Positions 29,051 through 37,561 of a stretch of DNA of 64,000 nucleotides are shown here, piece by piece. Made by a program: the position numbers and the translations under genes. This DNA is from Thermocrinis ruber (GTDB lineage: Bacteria > Aquificota > Aquificia > Aquificales > Aquificaceae): NCBI RefSeq assembly GCF_000512735.1, contig NZ_CP007028.1, positions 496,001-560,000 of the forward strand, in the 5' to 3' direction. The notes below the pieces were generated by a model. It saw only the letters and a program-made list of their open reading frames with translations. It did no database searches and was not told the origin of the DNA. Each line of letters begins with the position of its first letter. Position 1 is the first letter of the stretch.

Positions 29051-29745
29051 AACCTCTAATAAGGCTAAGTGGGATTAAAAAAACCGTAGGTTCTGAGCAG
29101 ATTTTAAAGGGCATAGACCTGGAGATTTATGAGGGAGAGTTTGTTTCCATAATAGGTGCCTCGGGCTCTGGCAAAAGTTCCCTTCTTTACATAATGGGGC
29201 TTTTGGACAAGCCAACAAAAGGAGAGGTATTCTTTGAGGGTGAGAAAATAGACTACTCCAACGACAAACGTCTTTCTTACCTGAGAAATTCTAAAATTGG
29301 CTTTGTCTTTCAGTTTCATTATCTGGTGCAAGAGCTCAGCCTTTTGGACAATGTAATCTTGCCAGCTATAAAAAAGGGAGTGCCTATAAAGGAGGCAAGG
29401 GAAATGGCTATGGTTCTCTTAGAAAGACTTGGGTTGAAAGGAAAGGAAAACAGAAAACCCTACGAAATCTCTGGAGGAGAGATGCAAAGAACAGCCATAG
29501 CAAGGGCTCTTATAAACCAACCAAAAGTCCTTTTGGCGGACGAGCCCACCGGAAACTTAGATTCCACCAACACTCAAAGAGTTATGGACATTTTCAAGGA
29601 GATTAACAAAAGTCAGACAACCATTGTAATGGTTACCCACGAGATAGACTTAGCCAGACAAACAAAGCGCATTGTGGAGCTCAGGGACGGGTCTGTAATA
29701 AGGCAAGAATATCTTCAACCGTTTTCACCGGGTCCTGGGACCTGA
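29047..29745 (+). CDS. LolD/MacB-type ABC transporter ATP-binding protein
   Basis: 232-aa ATPase: Walker [17 protein letters not shown]-loop FQFHYLVQELSLLDNV, signature ISGGEMQRTAIARAL, Walker B VLLADEPTGNLD, switch His in VMVTHEID. The Q-loop and D-loop wording match the LolD/MacB/FtsE subgroup, where LolD drives lipoprotein release to the outer membrane. No permease gene is adjacent, so the partner is unknown. The C-terminal tail of about 20 residues lies antisense to pyrF (65-bp convergent overlap). Confidence 0.88.
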   Translation: MKPLIRLSGIKKTVGSEQILKGIDLEIYEGEFVSIIGASGSGKSSLLYIMGLLDKPTKGEVFFEGEKIDYSNDKRLSYLRNSKIGFVFQFHYLVQELSLLDNVILPAIKKGVPIKEAREMAMVLLERLGLKGKENRKPYEISGGEMQRTAIARALINQPKVLLADEPTGNLDSTNTQRVMDIFKEINKSQTTIVMVTHEIDLARQTKRIVELRDGSVIRQEYLQPFSPGPGT

Positions 29746-30355
29746 GGATACTCCTTCCTAAAACTACCATGTCTGCGCCATTCCTTATAGCCTCTTCCAA
29801 ACTGACAACTCTCCTTTGGTCTTCCCTCTCTTCCTGTCCGAGCCTCACGCCGGGAACTACCGCAAAGAAGTTGAACCTTGACTTTAAAAGGGGAAGTTCC
29901 TTTCCAGAACACACAAGACCTGTAATACCACACTCAAGGGCAAGGCTTGCCAGCCTTAGCACGTACTCCTCCTTTGACAGACATACACCAAAATCCTTTA
30001 GATGTTCTTCTTCCAGACTTGTTAGAAGGCTAACGCCCAGCAGTTTTAGACCATCGCTAACTTCAACCGCTCGCCTCAGGGCATCCCTTCCGGAGGTTAT
30101 ATGAACCGTTATATAGTCCGCCCCAAGCTCCTTTGCAGACAGCACGCCGTTTTGAACTGTGCTTGGTATGTCGTGGAGTTTAAGGTCCAAAAAGAGTTCA
30201 AAGCCCTCCTCCTTTATGGGCTCCGTGATCCTTCTGTGGTGAGATATGAAGAGCTTATAGCCCACCTTGAAGGTTATATCTTTGCCCCTAAGGGCTTTGA
30301 CAAGCTTAAGGGCATTCTCGTATTCGGTGTCCAGTGCTATACAAAGTTTTGGCAT
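29681..30355 (-). CDS. pyrF: Orotidine 5'-phosphate decarboxylase
   Basis: Last step of UMP synthesis. LCIALDTEYENAL, LFLDLKLHDIPSTVQNG (catalytic D-x-K-x-x-D) and the phosphate-binding VVPGVRLG and MVVLGRSIL strands are present. About 225 aa. The frame is open upstream across tRNA-Ser, but ATG 30355 starts the domain. TATATT on the minus strand (30368-30363) ends 7 bases before it, so the transcript is probably leaderless. Confidence 0.94.
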   Translation of the reverse strand: MPKLCIALDTEYENALKLVKALRGKDITFKVGYKLFISHHRRITEPIKEEGFELFLDLKLHDIPSTVQNGVLSAKELGADYITVHITSGRDALRRAVEVSDGLKLLGVSLLTSLEEEHLKDFGVCLSKEEYVLRLASLALECGITGLVCSGKELPLLKSRFNFFAVVPGVRLGQEEREDQRRVVSLEEAIRNGADMVVLGRSILRSQDPVKTVEDILALLQTRP

Positions 30356-30375
30356 TGGTATTAATATATTATTTT
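30356..30375. promoter_or_regulatory. 20-bp divergent promoter region, pyrF / tRNA-Ser
   Basis: The palindromic AATATATT (30363-30370) supplies TATATT on both strands: plus 30365-30370, ending 5 bases before tRNA-Ser; minus 30368-30363, ending 7 bases before pyrF ATG. The two boxes share 4 bp. Confidence 0.6.
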
Positions 30376-30465
30376 GGAGGGGTGACCGAGCGGCCGAAGG
30401 TGGGTGATTTGAAATCACCTGTGGGTCTTTAGGGCCCACCGAGGGTTCGAATCCCTCCCCCTCCG
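30376..30465 (+). tRNA. tRNA-Ser (TGA)
   Basis: 90-nt class II tRNA: acceptor GGAGGGG/CCCCTCC, anticodon stem GGTGA/TCACC with loop TTTGAAA (anticodon TGA), a long variable arm GTGGGTC...GGCCCAC, T arm GAGGG/CCCTC around TTCGAAT, discriminator G, CCA not encoded. Confidence 0.95.
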
Positions 30466-30779
30466 TTTGTAATTAGGCAAAACACAAACCACTTGCTACA
30501 AAGCTCAACCCTGTATTTAAGGCGGATTTATTGACATTAAGGGCAAACATGCAAACTATGGAAGCAAAACTTGAGGCAAAAGTTGAAAAGGTTGGATTAG
30601 AACTCAGGGGAAAAAATCCTAAGGCCTGACCGTAAATTTATCATAATCTTTATCATTCTCTTTTTTACCCTGATACTTGTTAATCAAAACGTCCTTTAGT
30701 TTTTGTTAAAGGTTTTGGGAGTGATAAAGTAAGTTTTGCGGTCTTTTAAGTTTAGTTTGTTTGTGCTAAAATTCTTTTC
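30466..30779. other. Intergenic region without a convincing gene
   Basis: A 26-codon open frame (30549-30629) could encode a short charged helix but has no ribosome site. The 3' part is AT-rich and ends with TAAAAT (30767-30772), 7 bases before the next start codon. I see no RNA structure or repeat I can support. Confidence 0.5.
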
Positions 30780-31976
30780 ATGCGAATTGCTTTTTTGAAA
30801 GTGGGAGAGTATGAGGGCACGCTCAGGCACTTTAAAGCCTTTGCCGGCAGGTTCAGAGAAAGGGGTGCGGAGGTTTTGGAACTGGACATAGGGCAGGGAG
30901 ACCTCAACGATAGGGTAAAGGAGCTTATGGACTTTGGTCCTATGTTCTGCGTTGACCTGAACGCCAACGGGGTTATAACCGTCAGCCAAGAGGACAAAAG
31001 GCTTGCCCTGTCGGACGCCATGGGCTTTGTGCATGTTTCCATCTTTGCGGACGAACCTCTTTTTAACTTTGCACCTCTCTTAGATATGAGAAACGCCAAC
31101 AACTTTTTGCCAGTGGTCTGCGACCTTAAATACGCAGACAGCTTGGCATTCCTTGGCATCAAACAGCCTCCCTCTTACATAACGCCCTTTTTGGACCCAA
31201 GCCAGATGAAAGAGCCCACCCAGGATAGGGAAATATCATTAGCCTTCTTTGGACCGGTCATAGATCCAAACATAATTGCGGGGCAGGTGGTAGAAAATTA
31301 CAGGCAGGAATTTTTAGGCATCTTCTTTGAAGTGGGAGAGTTTTTGTTTAGAAACCCGGAAGTTCATGTATTGCAGGCACACGATTATATCCTTTCTATG
31401 TTTAATCCCGCCTTGCAAGAGGAGTATGCCAAGTGGAGGGAAGAGAACCCTAAGGACTTTTTAAACTTTTTGAACCTTATTTCCATTTATGCCACCGCCA
31501 AAAAGAGGTGGTTTCTTTTAAGCTTTTTGGATGGAATGGAGCTAAAGGTCTTTGGAGAAATTCAAGGCACGCCCTTTGAGGGGCATGAAGCGGTTGTTCC
31601 AAAGGACTGGACGGAGCTTTTGGAACTTTTAGGAAAAAGCCAGTTGGTTATAACCTCCTATCCTCACAGTGTGCCAACGGGTGTGGGCTTTTCCCCCTTG
31701 GAGATTGCATACATGGGCTGTGCCTTGATGGTAGACTATAGGGCTACTCTGCCGGGCTTTTTTGTACCAGAGGAGGAGGTGATCACATACCTTCCCTTAG
31801 ACAGGGCAGAGATTGAAGAAAAGGTGCTGTTTTACCTTGAAAACCCAGATAAGGCTCTGGAGATAGGTACAAGGGCTCGCCAAAAGATCTTTGAAAGATA
31901 CACCTTTGAAGACAGGGCGGACTTTTTGTATGACCTCTTTTCTAACATCCTAGCAAACGCCCAGCAGGTACAATAA
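30780..31976 (+). CDS. CgeB-like glycosyltransferase family protein
   Basis: 398-aa protein. The C-terminal half has SQLVITSYPHSVPTGVGFSPLEIAYMGCALMVDY, then FFVPEEEVITYLPLDRAEIEEKVLFYLENPDKALEIGTRARQKIFERYTFEDRADFLYD, the closing pattern of CgeB/GT-B glycosyltransferases that select a nucleotide sugar. The N-terminal half does not match a named acceptor domain. Substrate unknown. Probably leaderless (TAAAAT 30767-30772). Four genes run to 35543 with no gaps larger than about 70 bp. Confidence 0.65.
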   Translation: MRIAFLKVGEYEGTLRHFKAFAGRFRERGAEVLELDIGQGDLNDRVKELMDFGPMFCVDLNANGVITVSQEDKRLALSDAMGFVHVSIFADEPLFNFAPLLDMRNANNFLPVVCDLKYADSLAFLGIKQPPSYITPFLDPSQMKEPTQDREISLAFFGPVIDPNIIAGQVVENYRQEFLGIFFEVGEFLFRNPEVHVLQAHDYILSMFNPALQEEYAKWREENPKDFLNFLNLISIYATAKKRWFLLSFLDGMELKVFGEIQGTPFEGHEAVVPKDWTELLELLGKSQLVITSYPHSVPTGVGFSPLEIAYMGCALMVDYRATLPGFFVPEEEVITYLPLDRAEIEEKVLFYLENPDKALEIGTRARQKIFERYTFEDRADFLYDLFSNILANAQQVQ

Positions 31977-32624
31977 ATGTTTTTGGGCTTTGGCACGGTC
32001 GTAAATTTTGGGTTGGTCTTGCTTGGCTCTTCCTTTGGTTTATGGGCAAGGAGGGGCATTCCCGAGAGATTGAGGGTGGGAGTTATGCATGCAATAGGGA
32101 TATTTACCCTGCTTTTGGGAGTAAAGCTCTTGGTGGAAAACAAGCCGGAGACCATAAAGGTTTTCTTTCTTTTGGTCTTGGGAGGTGCAATTGGCTACTG
32201 GCTTTCGCTGGAGGAGAGGCTGGAGAGGTTGTCCCAGGGCTTTAGAGGTTCTGGTTTTTTGACTGCGTCTTTGCTCTTTACTGTGGGTCCCCTTACCTTC
32301 ACCGGCTGTCTTTTGGAGGCGGTAAAAGGAGACAGTGGGCTTTTGCTCTCAAAGGCTTTTATGGACGGCATTTCATCCACCCTTCTGAGTGCTACCTTTG
32401 GCAAGGGCGTTCTGTTTTCTGCCTTCTATGTGCTGTTTTTTCAGCTCTCTTTGACCTTTGCCTTTTACTTTTTTGGAAACTTTATAAGCCCTCAGGCTAT
32501 GGCTAATACTCTCTTTTTGGGTGGTGGGCTAATGCTTGCCCTTGGTTTAAAAATTTTAGGCTTGCTCGAGGAGGTTAAACTGCTAAACCTTATGCCCTCT
32601 TTGTTGCTCTCTGTGGTTGTTTAA
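31977..32624 (+). CDS. DUF554 family membrane protein
   Basis: 215-aa polytopic protein with about six hydrophobic segments. It begins with the DUF554 (YdfK/YqgA) start GFGTVVNFGLVLLGSSFGLWARRGIPERLR and includes LLFTVGPLTFTGCLLEAVKGDSGLLLSKAFMDGISS, both typical of the family. Function unknown; transport is sometimes suggested. The ATG follows the previous stop directly. Confidence 0.85.
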   Translation: MFLGFGTVVNFGLVLLGSSFGLWARRGIPERLRVGVMHAIGIFTLLLGVKLLVENKPETIKVFFLLVLGGAIGYWLSLEERLERLSQGFRGSGFLTASLLFTVGPLTFTGCLLEAVKGDSGLLLSKAFMDGISSTLLSATFGKGVLFSAFYVLFFQLSLTFAFYFFGNFISPQAMANTLFLGGGLMLALGLKILGLLEEVKLLNLMPSLLLSVVV

Positions 32625-32690
32625 GCTTTGGGATTGTGTGTGAAAAGCCACCGCTTGCATTTTAAAACACCTTCGCTTATCCTTAAATCT

Positions 32691-33800
32691 ATGGAACTGG
32701 AAGTTTTGCTGAAGGCTCAGAAGGATGTTTCTTTAAGGCGGATCGGTGAGAAGGTTTTGGAGGGCAAAAGGCTTAGCCCAGAGGACGCACTTACCCTATT
32801 CAATTCCAACGAGCTTGCATACATCGGCGCGCTGGCGGAGTATGTTAATAGGCAAAAGAACGGTATGTTTGCCTACTTTGTGGTAAATAGACAGATCAAC
32901 CCAACCAATATATGCGTCTATCAATGCAACTTTTGTGCCTTTGGTGTTCTCAAGTCTGACCCAAGGGCTTACGAAATGAGCTTGGAGGAGATTCTAAAGA
33001 AGGTGGAGGAAACCTATCAGCAAGGTGGTAGAGAGGTGCATATTGTGGGTGGTGTGCCACCCCATTGGAAAGTGGAGGATTATGTGGGCTTGGTGCGGGA
33101 AATTAAAAGCAGGTTTCCGCAGATGGTGGTAAAGGCTTGGACTGCCATAGAGATCCACCACATGGCAAAAATATCAAAGAGAAGTTATGAAGATATCCTC
33201 AAAGAACTAAAGGATGCTGGGCTTGACGCCATTCCCGGCGGTGGTGCGGAAATATTCTCCGAGAGGGCAAGGAAGATCATCGCACCCTACAAGGCCAACG
33301 CAGAGGAATATTTGGAGGTTCATAGAACTGCCCACAAGCTTGGCATTCCCTCCAACGCTACCATGCTTTACGGACACGTGGAAACCTACGAAGAGAGGGT
33401 GGAGCATATGTTAAAGCTAAGGGAACTCCAGGATGAAACGGGTGGCTTTCAGGTGTTTATTCCTTTAGCCTACTGGCCCGAGGGTACCCGTTTGGGTGGC
33501 AAACGCACCTCTTCGGTGGATGACCTAAAGACCATAGCCATATCAAGGCTCTTCTTGGACAACTTCCCACACATAAAAGCCTACTGGATCACCTTGGGAG
33601 AAAAGATTGCCCAAATTGCCCTAAACATGGGGGCGGATGACCTAGATGGCACCATAGAGGAAGAAAGGATCGTCCATTCTGCCGGCACCAAGAGCCCTTA
33701 CAGGCAGAGCAAAGAAAAACTCATAAACCTTATAAGGTCTGCGGGCAAGATTCCTGTGGAAAGGGACACCTTTTACAACACAGTAGCCATCTATCCATGA
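32691..33800 (+). CDS. mqnE: Aminofutalosine synthase
   Basis: Radical-SAM enzyme of the futalosine menaquinone route, joining the enolpyruvyl product of MqnA to SAM's adenosyl group. CVYQCNFCAF is the CX3CX2C cluster motif; TAIEIHHMAK, IPGGGAEIFSERAR, HRTAHKLGIPSNATMLYGHVET and a C-terminal HSAGTKSPYRQS distinguish MqnE from MqnC. 369 aa from ATG 32691, chosen because the domain starts there; 21 more codons are open upstream. The paralogous mqnC is 5 kb away. Hydrogenobacter and relatives use methionaquinone, made from this precursor path. Confidence 0.94.
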   Translation: MELEVLLKAQKDVSLRRIGEKVLEGKRLSPEDALTLFNSNELAYIGALAEYVNRQKNGMFAYFVVNRQINPTNICVYQCNFCAFGVLKSDPRAYEMSLEEILKKVEETYQQGGREVHIVGGVPPHWKVEDYVGLVREIKSRFPQMVVKAWTAIEIHHMAKISKRSYEDILKELKDAGLDAIPGGGAEIFSERARKIIAPYKANAEEYLEVHRTAHKLGIPSNATMLYGHVETYEERVEHMLKLRELQDETGGFQVFIPLAYWPEGTRLGGKRTSSVDDLKTIAISRLFLDNFPHIKAYWITLGEKIAQIALNMGADDLDGTIEEERIVHSAGTKSPYRQSKEKLINLIRSAGKIPVERDTFYNTVAIYP

Positions 33801-35543
33801 ATGGAAAGGGCTAAGCTTTTCCTTCTCTTTTTCCTATTCTTTGTTTTCTTTGTGGGCATAAACATACTCTTTTTGGACAATCTTAGGAAAATCTGGACAG
33901 TAGGTTTTCCGCTGATCCTCTTGGTGATAAACCTGGACCTTCTCATTCTTGTGGTCGTTTTTTCTATCTTCTTTAGAAAGTTCATAAAAACCTACCTGCA
34001 AGCCCAGAGGGGAAACCTAAGGAGGCGTCTCTCCAACCTTCTCTTTTTGTATATGTTCCTGCCCATACTTTTTCTAAACTTGGCATCCTCAATTGTTCTG
34101 TTGCAATCCACAAAGACCTTTGTTAGCTCCCAGCTCAAGGAAGTGGCACAGAAAACGGAGGAACTTTTGCAGATGGCTAACGCCTACGAGAGGGACAAGC
34201 TTGAAGAGTACAGGTCTTTTTTTTATACCCTAATCAGCAAAGGGGAGGACCCAAGGGGGTTTGTCTATGTTCTAAAGGGTGTAAAGAGTGTGGAAAAAGC
34301 ACCCTGCGTTGAGGAAGAAAGGGAAGATGCCTTCATCCTGTGCGTGGGAGATTACAGGGTGGAGGTTCTAAAAGACCAGAGGCTAAAAAGTGGCATCAGT
34401 GCCCTTTATGAGGTTTCCACCAGCCTTAGGAACTTGGTAAAGTCAAGGGATATTTTAGGTGGCATATACATATACTTTTTGGTGCTCATTTCCTTGGTTG
34501 CCCTGCTTGCGTCTTTGTGGTTTGGAAACTTGGTGGCAAGGCACATAAGCATCCCACTGGAGGAACTCTCTTCAAAGGCTCGGGAGATCGCTAAAGGAAA
34601 TTTTGATGTTTATGTGAGGGTGCCAAACACGGAGGATGAGGTTTCCCAACTTGCCAGGTCCTTCTCCACCATGAAGGAGGAGTTAAGGGAACTGTACAGC
34701 AGGCTTGAGAAGGAAAAGGAGACGTTGAGGTCTTTGATAGAGAGTTTGCCCGTGGGCATAAGGTTCGTTGGAAAAGGAGGGGAGGTTATTGAGAACAAGG
34801 CTTACAAGGAGATTAACAAAGATGACCCACAGGTTAGAAAAACAGAGGTTCAGCTTCCGCTTGGTCTTTTGGAGATCTACGAGGACCTCCGTCCCGTAAT
34901 TACAGCGGAGAGGTTCAGAACTTGGCAAGAGGCAGTCAAAAGGCTCGCCCACGAGATCAAAAACCCGCTTACTCCCATAAGCTTACATCTGGAGAGGCTA
35001 AAACTCCTTGCCCAAAAGGATAGGCTAAGCAAGGAGGAGGTAATAAACGTCTGCGGGTTGCTTTTGGAGGAAATAAACAGAATTAAGTCTGCGGTCAATT
35101 ACTTTAGGGACCTCTCTTATCAAAGGGAGATAAAGATAGAGGGCTTTGAGTTGGGAGGACTAATAAGGGAATTAGCAAGGCTATATCCCAACCTGGAGGT
35201 GGAGGTAGTTGGCAGTAGCTTTGTAAAGGCAGACAGAAGCATGATAAAAGAATGTTTTTTTAATCTTTTTAACAACAGCGTAGAGTGGGGTGCCAAAAGG
35301 GTAAGGGTGTCCCTCACCGAGGAGGGCTTTGTGTATGAAGATGACGGGAAAGGTATCCAAGAGGGGGAGGAGGAGATTATATTCATGCCCTACAAGTCTT
35401 CAAACCCGGAGGGTATGGGGTTGGGGCTTGCTATGGTAAAGCACATCTTTGAACTGCACGGCTGGAGCATAAGGGTTTTCCCAAAAAGGGGAGGATTCTA
35501 TGCGAAAGTCTCATTCAGAACTCCCTTGGAAAAGGGAGGGTAG
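33801..35543 (+). CDS. NtrY-like sensor histidine kinase
   Basis: 580-aa membrane kinase: three hydrophobic segments near the N-terminus (about 5-25, 33-58, 78-98), an extracytoplasmic segment, another helix (about 220-245), a HAMP domain, a very short PAS-like piece (LIESLPVGIRFVGKGGEVIENKAY), then RLAHEIKNPLTPISLHLERL (phosphorylated His), the N box IKECFFNLFNNSVEW and G boxes DDGKGI and GMGLGLAMVKHI. The layout matches NtrY. No response regulator is adjacent. ATG directly abuts the mqnE stop. Confidence 0.9.
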   Translation: MERAKLFLLFFLFFVFFVGINILFLDNLRKIWTVGFPLILLVINLDLLILVVVFSIFFRKFIKTYLQAQRGNLRRRLSNLLFLYMFLPILFLNLASSIVLLQSTKTFVSSQLKEVAQKTEELLQMANAYERDKLEEYRSFFYTLISKGEDPRGFVYVLKGVKSVEKAPCVEEEREDAFILCVGDYRVEVLKDQRLKSGISALYEVSTSLRNLVKSRDILGGIYIYFLVLISLVALLASLWFGNLVARHISIPLEELSSKAREIAKGNFDVYVRVPNTEDEVSQLARSFSTMKEELRELYSRLEKEKETLRSLIESLPVGIRFVGKGGEVIENKAYKEINKDDPQVRKTEVQLPLGLLEIYEDLRPVITAERFRTWQEAVKRLAHEIKNPLTPISLHLERLKLLAQKDRLSKEEVINVCGLLLEEINRIKSAVNYFRDLSYQREIKIEGFELGGLIRELARLYPNLEVEVVGSSFVKADRSMIKECFFNLFNNSVEWGAKRVRVSLTEEGFVYEDDGKGIQEGEEEIIFMPYKSSNPEGMGLGLAMVKHIFELHGWSIRVFPKRGGFYAKVSFRTPLEKGG

Positions 35544-35996
35544 GATTTGCAAAATTCTTATCAGGTGATTTTCCCATATTACATCCAAAACCTCAGAGAC
35601 TGCGTCCTCCTGCTCCTTTGGGCTCAGCCTTTTAAAACTTTCAGATTTGACACCCTTTTCGTGCAAAAGAAGAGGGACAAAGAGCTTACCCACCGCATAG
35701 AAAAGAAAACTTAGCTCAAGGTCCGAAAGCTGAGGAAAGCCACCAAAGGTTTTGTATGTTTTTATGCCCGCCCAGTTGGTCCAATAACGCACCTCTTCAT
35801 CTTCCAACCTTTTTTCATAACCGCCCACGTACATGGATGCAAGAGCCTTCAGCAGTCTTTCCGTTTTTTCCACATCAAAACCCTGCAAGGAGCTTTCTAA
35901 AAGAGAGAGGTCCTTAGAATTGATCTCTTCGTAATCCTTTAAAAATCTCTCCTTCCATTGGGCGTATCTAAAAAACTCCTGAAAGGGATTTTTCAA
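35511..35996 (-). CDS. Uncharacterised protein
   Basis: 161 aa, mostly helical and rich in charged and aromatic residues (GGYEKRLEDEEVRYWTNWAGIKTYKTFGGFPQLSDLE). No domain recognised, no signal or membrane segment. ATG overlaps the zinc-ribbon gene stop by 4 bp, so the two are translationally coupled and probably act together. Its 3' end overlaps the sensor kinase by 33 bp. Confidence 0.7.
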   Translation of the reverse strand: MKNPFQEFFRYAQWKERFLKDYEEINSKDLSLLESSLQGFDVEKTERLLKALASMYVGGYEKRLEDEEVRYWTNWAGIKTYKTFGGFPQLSDLELSFLFYAVGKLFVPLLLHEKGVKSESFKRLSPKEQEDAVSEVLDVIWENHLIRILQILPSLFQGSSE

Positions 35997-36562
35997 CCGG
36001 GCTCCTCCGAGTATTCATACTCGGGACAGTTCAGGGTGGTTAGGTCTATGTTGGGGACATATTCTTCTACAGTGTTATGATAGCCACACACAAAGCACTC
36101 TACCACTGTGGCATAGCCGGAGTGCAGATGCCCTATGTCCCACCCGCAGAGGGGACACTCTCCCTCGCCAGCCTTTAAAACCTCCAAAAGACGGTTGCCA
36201 TCCTTCACTGCGTTTTGTATACCCTTTACTTTTGCTATTGCCTTCTTCAGTTCATCGGTGTTCCACTCCGCACCGCATTCCAAACATCTGAACTCCGAAT
36301 AACTCCCTTCGTTTATCAGCCTTATAACCTTTTGAGAACCGCATCGGTCATCTACGCACTGACTGCCAACCAGTTTTCTTCCCAGCTTGTCCAATATTTC
36401 CTTGAAGTCCTCCTTGTTTAGCCTCATGGGCTTGTCATAGACCTTGTATCCACAGCATTGGCACTCCGCCTCCACCCTTGGGTAGGGCTCGTCGTATTCG
36501 CACACCTTCAAAGCAATCCTCTTACAATGTGGGCAAAGCTCCAAATGGGTTAGGCATATCAT
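35993..36562 (-). CDS. Multi-zinc-ribbon protein of unknown function
   Basis: 189 aa with 16 cysteines. Pairs C-x2-C at 10-13, then a C-x-CC cluster, C-x4-C (CVDDRC), CLEC, CPLC and CFVC suggest about three zinc ribbons. Histidines and acidic residues are scattered; no catalytic motif is visible. TATAAT (36578-36573) ends 10 bases before ATG. Its coupled partner is the 161-aa gene. A nucleic-acid or protein-binding role is only a guess. Confidence 0.7.
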   Translation of the reverse strand: MICLTHLELCPHCKRIALKVCEYDEPYPRVEAECQCCGYKVYDKPMRLNKEDFKEILDKLGRKLVGSQCVDDRCGSQKVIRLINEGSYSEFRCLECGAEWNTDELKKAIAKVKGIQNAVKDGNRLLEVLKAGEGECPLCGWDIGHLHSGYATVVECFVCGYHNTVEEYVPNIDLTTLNCPEYEYSEEPG

Positions 36563-36675
36563 AATATTTCAGATTATACCGCCTCTCTGAAGTTTCAAGC
36601 CTCTAAATTTTCATGAGAAATTCATTTTGACTTCCTAAAATTAAAACTATCAAAACCCTATAAGGAGGTTTAGCC

Positions 36676-36945
36676 ATGAGGAAGCTAACAGCACTAGCCT
36701 TAGCCCTAGCCTTTGTGGGTATTAGCCCAGCCCAGCAAGCACAATCGGGCAGTTCTCAGGGACAGTATCCTATTGGTGGTGGAAAACAGTACAAGGAGTG
36801 GTGGTGCAGCCAAAATTGGGAAAAATGCAAGCAGATGAAATTAGAGGATCTTTCTGCAAAAAAAGAGTGCTTGGAAAAGAGCGAAAGCTATCAGGCTTAC
36901 AGAGAATGTGAGTTTCTGCGTAAGCATGGGCATAGGCTTAGATAA
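36676..36945 (+). CDS. Small secreted Cys-containing protein
   Basis: 89 aa with a signal peptide (MRKLTALALALAFVGISPAQ, cleavage near 20), a Gln/Gly/Ser linker, and four cysteines in the mature part (WWC, EKC, KEC, REC), a spacing that would suit two disulphides. AAGGAGGTTTAGCC precedes ATG. No family recognised. Confidence 0.7.
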   Translation: MRKLTALALALAFVGISPAQQAQSGSSQGQYPIGGGKQYKEWWCSQNWEKCKQMKLEDLSAKKECLEKSESYQAYRECEFLRKHGHRLR

Positions 36946-37351
36946 CAAAGAAGACAGGAGAGGAGGGTACTATAAAAAAGTTTTCAGAGCTTGCTGGGTG
37001 CCCGTTGTGGAACCAATGGAGGGAACCCTGAAGACGGGAAGGACCTTAAAATCCTTGCCATTGTCCAGCAGGTTCTGAAGGTAGCCCTTCTTTTTCCTAT
37101 TCTTAGCAAGAAAAAACTCTTCCATCTTGCACAGGAGCGTAGGACAGGTTAGTGGAAGGTTTAGTTCCCTCATCCGCTGGGGGAACGATACCGATAAGGG
37201 ATTATCAGAACAGCTTCAGACAGGAGATGAGGTAGTTGAAATAGAACTGATGTGGATAAGGTTTATACAGCTTTTTTAGGGAAAGTAAGCTAAAGGGCTA
37301 ATTTTTCAGGCAGAGTTATATAATTAGCATATACCTACTGAGGTGAATGAA
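36946..37351. other. Intergenic or decayed stretch
   Basis: About 400 bp without a supportable gene. One 67-codon minus-strand frame (37173-36970) lacks a ribosome site and family features. The stretch could be remains of a lost gene. TATAAT at 37319-37324 probably serves hicB. Confidence 0.5.
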
Positions 37352-37561
37352 ATGAGGACGTTTACTGTAATAATTGAAAAGGATAAAGAAGGTTACTTTG
37401 TAGGAGAAGTTGTTGAACTACCGGGTTGTCACACCCAAGCTAAGTCCCTGGATGAACTAATGGAAAGGATTAAAGAAGCTATTGAACTCTATCTAGATGT
37501 TCAGGGGGAAGCACTGGAGAAAGAACTTGAGTTCGTTGGAATTCAAGAGATTACTATATGA
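37352..37561 (+). CDS. hicB: HicB-family antitoxin
   Basis: 69-aa HicB with the partial RNase H-like fold: FTVIIEKDKEGYFVGEVVELPGCHTQAKSLDELMERIKEAIELYLD. It has no C-terminal DNA-binding extension, so autoregulation would need another factor. GAGGTG (37340-37345) fits ATG 37352; a GTG at 37343 is also in frame. It overlaps hicA by 4 bp (ATGA). The antitoxin-first order is the reverse of the classical hicA-hicB order. Confidence 0.88.
   Translation: MRTFTVIIEKDKEGYFVGEVVELPGCHTQAKSLDELMERIKEAIELYLDVQGEALEKELEFVGIQEITI

Noticed and set aside
30356-30439. N-terminal extension of pyrF across tRNA-Ser
   Set aside because: The extension is antisense to the tRNA; the domain starts at 30355.
36970-37173. 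67-codon minus-strand frame as a gene
   Set aside because: No ribosome site, no recognisable family, and in a region that looks decayed.
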